Positions 62,185 through 64,000 of a stretch of DNA of 64,000 bases are shown piece after piece. Positions within the stretch are counted from its first letter, which is position 1. Each line of letters begins with the position of its first letter. Location: NCBI GenBank assembly GCA_964484185.1, contig CAZAEQ010000004.1, forward strand, positions 83,808-147,807. The letters are read 5' to 3'. The notes below the pieces were generated by a model, which saw only the letters and a list, made by a program, of their open reading frames with translations, was not told the origin of the DNA and made no database searches. The translations under genes and the position numbers were made by a program. The DNA is from F1-120-MAGs238 sp964484185 (GTDB lineage: Bacteria > Planctomycetota > Phycisphaerae > Phycisphaerales > UBA1924).

Positions 62185-64000
62185 ATGACCACGTCTCCAA
62201 GCGAAGCTCCCGCTGAATTGTCAGAATCCGACACCTCAGCTCTTCCTCTGTCAGTCTTCGATTACCCCAGATACACACTTCACGCTGACAAGTACCACGC
62301 CGTTCGCGCGAGAATTGCTGATGAAAAAGCCGTTCGCCTGACTGATCTCCCGCTCTTTGAAGAGTTCACCGGTAGCGCGCTTATCAAAAACCAAAGCCGC
62401 GAAACCACTATTCCATCCTGGCAAGTTCTGGAGCAGGAACTCTCAGTCATCCGCCCCACCGTCGCTTCTGACATGTCAAAAGTGCGACCGGTCGCCGACG
62501 GCGAATTCGATTGCAACGCCGAAACGCACCTTCTCGAGTGCTACCTCCTATTCCGCTTCGAACAATTGCTCCGATGCTCAATGGCCATTATCCTGCTCGA
62601 GCCAGATGAAGATGAAGCAGTCTGCCATCGACACTACGACACTCTCATCGAACGAAAACTCAGTGAATTGGTTCGCCTTACTTACACAATTGAAAATCTT
62701 CGCTTGTTGGCACAAGCCGATGGGGTTGGCGGCGTGCCTCCGACAAACTCTGCCCCCGCAAGCGGCGCATCTTCTTCGCCTCCATCTGATTCGCCCCTCG
62801 ATCCAGATGCCGATTGCCCCGCGCCGCCCCCGCTACCACTCATTGGTCTGACCTTCTCCGGCGGCGGCATTCGCAGCGCAACCTTCTCCCTGGGCGTCCT
62901 TCAATCCATCGCATCCAATAGACGCCTCTCCAAATTCGATTACCTTTCCACCGTCTCTGGTGGCGGCTACCTAGGCGCATGGCTCAAAGCCTGGATCTTT
63001 CGCCTCTCGGGCACCGATCCAACCCCACTTTCCACAGTTGAAACCAGCCTCACACAAAGACCGGATGCAACCGCTGTTCATCGCCTGCGTGAGTACTCCA
63101 ATTTCCTCTCACCCAAAATCGGAGCGTTCTCCCCAGATACGTGGACACTCATCTCCCTCGTCGCACGCAACATCATTCTCAACTGGCTTATGTTCATCCC
63201 GCTCGCGCTCCTCGTTGTCGCGGTTCCGTGGCTGCTGCTGCTCTTTGGTGCACGAGTGCACACATGGGCACAAATTGATGGCAATCACGGGTATCGCTGG
63301 CTATTCATGGGCCTCGGCACCGTCTCCTTCCTCAACGCTCTATACCACACCTTCAAATTCATTTCCGCTGCACAGTTCTTCGCTGCTGGTCCCAAGGCCG
63401 GCCCACGCGGTGTCACCCAGAAAACGTTCGTCTTGCACTGTGGCGTCCCCCTCGTACTCGGAGCCATCTTCTTCGCCATTGCCGCCCCTTCACACTCGCT
63501 GCGCGAAATTGATCGCAACATCGTCATCATTGCAATGTCCGTCATCATTGCCATCGCCGCCGCAGCCCACCCAAAACTGAAGCAGCGCTTTCGATGGGCC
63601 GCCGCAGGCCTGGTAACCGGTTTCCTTTTCGCAGTGCTCCTGGCTGCAAACCACGAACTTCTGCTCTATGCCAAATCTGCCTTCGTGCTCCACGCATGGG
63701 TCTTTGAAGGCCTCTGGCTCACCGTCCCACTCGCGCTTCTCTCTGCAGCATTCGCCGCCACAGTGTTCATTGGTATCTCCAGCCACCTCGTCTTCGCAAC
63801 AAACCTTCTCCACGAATGGTGGGCCAAATTTGGCGGCTGGATCCTCATCGTCTCCTGCGCCTTGATCGCTGGCGTCGCCCTCACCATCCTCCTCCCCATG
63901 TTCCTGCTCTCTGTACAAAACACCATCATCGATTACCCCCGCAATTCCATCGCCGCCAGAGGCTGCCCTATCCGCCTCCCGTCCGTGGCTATCGGCTCCT
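62185..64000 (+). CDS. Patatin-like membrane phospholipase, C-terminus cut by window edge
   Basis: About 605 residues visible. The oxyanion motif SGGGIRSATFSLGVLQS starts near residue 225 and the nucleophile motif STVSGGGYLGAWL has Ser258. After these come several membrane segments (LILNWLMFIPLALLVVAVPW, GVPLVLGAIFFAIAA, VIIAIAAAAHP, AAAGLVTGFLFAVLLAA). The catalytic Asp (DGG-type) has not appeared by the edge. It belongs to the large group of membrane patatin-like hydrolases with an N-terminal extension (about 200 residues here). No evidence links it to the phage cassette. Confidence 0.85.
   Translation, partial: MTTSPSEAPAELSESDTSALPLSVFDYPRYTLHADKYHAVRARIADEKAVRLTDLPLFEEFTGSALIKNQSRETTIPSWQVLEQELSVIRPTVASDMSKVRPVADGEFDCNAETHLLECYLLFRFEQLLRCSMAIILLEPDEDEAVCHRHYDTLIERKLSELVRLTYTIENLRLLAQADGVGGVPPTNSAPASGASSSPPSDSPLDPDADCPAPPPLPLIGLTFSGGGIRSATFSLGVLQSIASNRRLSKFDYLSTVSGGGYLGAWLKAWIFRLSGTDPTPLSTVETSLTQRPDATAVHRLREYSNFLSPKIGAFSPDTWTLISLVARNIILNWLMFIPLALLVVAVPWLLLLFGARVHTWAQIDGNHGYRWLFMGLGTVSFLNALYHTFKFISAAQFFAAGPKAGPRGVTQKTFVLHCGVPLVLGAIFFAIAAPSHSLREIDRNIVIIAMSVIIAIAAAAHPKLKQRFRWAAAGLVTGFLFAVLLAANHELLLYAKSAFVLHAWVFEGLWLTVPLALLSAAFAATVFIGISSHLVFATNLLHEWWAKFGGWILIVSCALIAGVALTILLPMFLLSVQNTIIDYPRNSIAARGCPIRLPSVAIGS

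Noticed and set aside
62185..64000. CBASS-type patatin defence effector (CapV)
   Set aside because: No cyclase or accessory gene; the protein is much larger and has many membrane helices.
1..64000. CRISPR arrays, tRNA or rRNA genes, transposases, integrase
   Set aside because: Reading both strands I found no regularly spaced repeats, tRNA-like arms with intact T-loop, rRNA segments or recombinase motifs; a dedicated search could still find a short RNA gene.

Overview
The window looks like chromosome from a planctomycete, most likely a Phycisphaerae/Phycisphaerales lineage. The evidence is nine exported proteins ending in a dockerin-like FFDYLDFV module, TIGR02999-type ECF sigma plus Ser/Thr kinase-WD40 pairs, many GC-rich genes with wide spacing, prepilin-like paralogs and FkbM/CgeB glycan genes. 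It is a draft scaffold: a run of ten Ns (37302-37311) interrupts one gene. I saw no rRNA, tRNA, CRISPR, integrase or transposase.

Layout. 1-5 kb: housekeeping genes, namely a polyphosphate kinase cut by the left edge, a COG0720 pterin enzyme of the PTPS-III motif type, NAD(P)HX epimerase, a bifunctional-nuclease domain protein, TruD and a HAD phosphatase. 5-11 kb: an exported kelch-like protein, a lipoprotein, a CDF metal transporter, an ECF sigma factor with a DUF4349 membrane partner, and ribosomal protein L21. 11.4-20.9 kb: a glycan cluster (two FkbM methyltransferases, GT2 enzymes, two GGDD-type paralogs, a CgeB-like glycosyltransferase, a PAP2 phosphatase) in which several unrelated catalytic domains carry the same C-terminal Rossmann-like GAG module. 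21-25 kb: ECF sigma plus giant kinase/WD40 protein. 25-33 kb: exported ELWxxDGT and IPT/TIG proteins around a dihydrolipoyl dehydrogenase. 34.4-36 kb: an ExbB-ExbD-ExbD operon. 36.5-43 kb: a TPR/GT41 glycosyltransferase split by the gap and more exported proteins. 43-45 kb: ArsR-SRPBCC-membrane-DoxX operon. 45-48 kb: three tandem pseudopilin-like genes. 48-54.7 kb: ChaN-like lipoprotein and three exported proteins. 55-60.8 kb: a compact phage-type head cassette (SPP1-like portal, scaffold-like protein, SU10/DUF5309 major capsid, small connector/tail-like proteins, holin-like protein). 60.9-64 kb: a lipoprotein followed by a patatin-like membrane phospholipase cut by the right edge.

Main discovery candidate. 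The head cassette (starting at 55340, plus strand) and a lone gene for a highly charged coiled-coil protein (starting at 34017, minus strand) are preceded by about 330-360 bp of homologous non-coding DNA. Each copy contains the same ordered set of elements: an ACCGGACA/TGTCCGGT dyad with a 16-bp spacer, an AACATTAC-N11-GTAATGTT dyad, a half site, a second dyad with a 17-bp spacer, and an identical AGGAGCCTC ribosome binding site. Two loci 21 kb apart, separated by ordinary host genes, therefore appear to be under one dedicated regulator. No terminase, tape measure, integrase or lysogeny gene is visible. The simplest reading is a domesticated, scattered phage-derived system such as a gene-transfer-agent-like or capsid-producing element; a decayed prophage is the main alternative.
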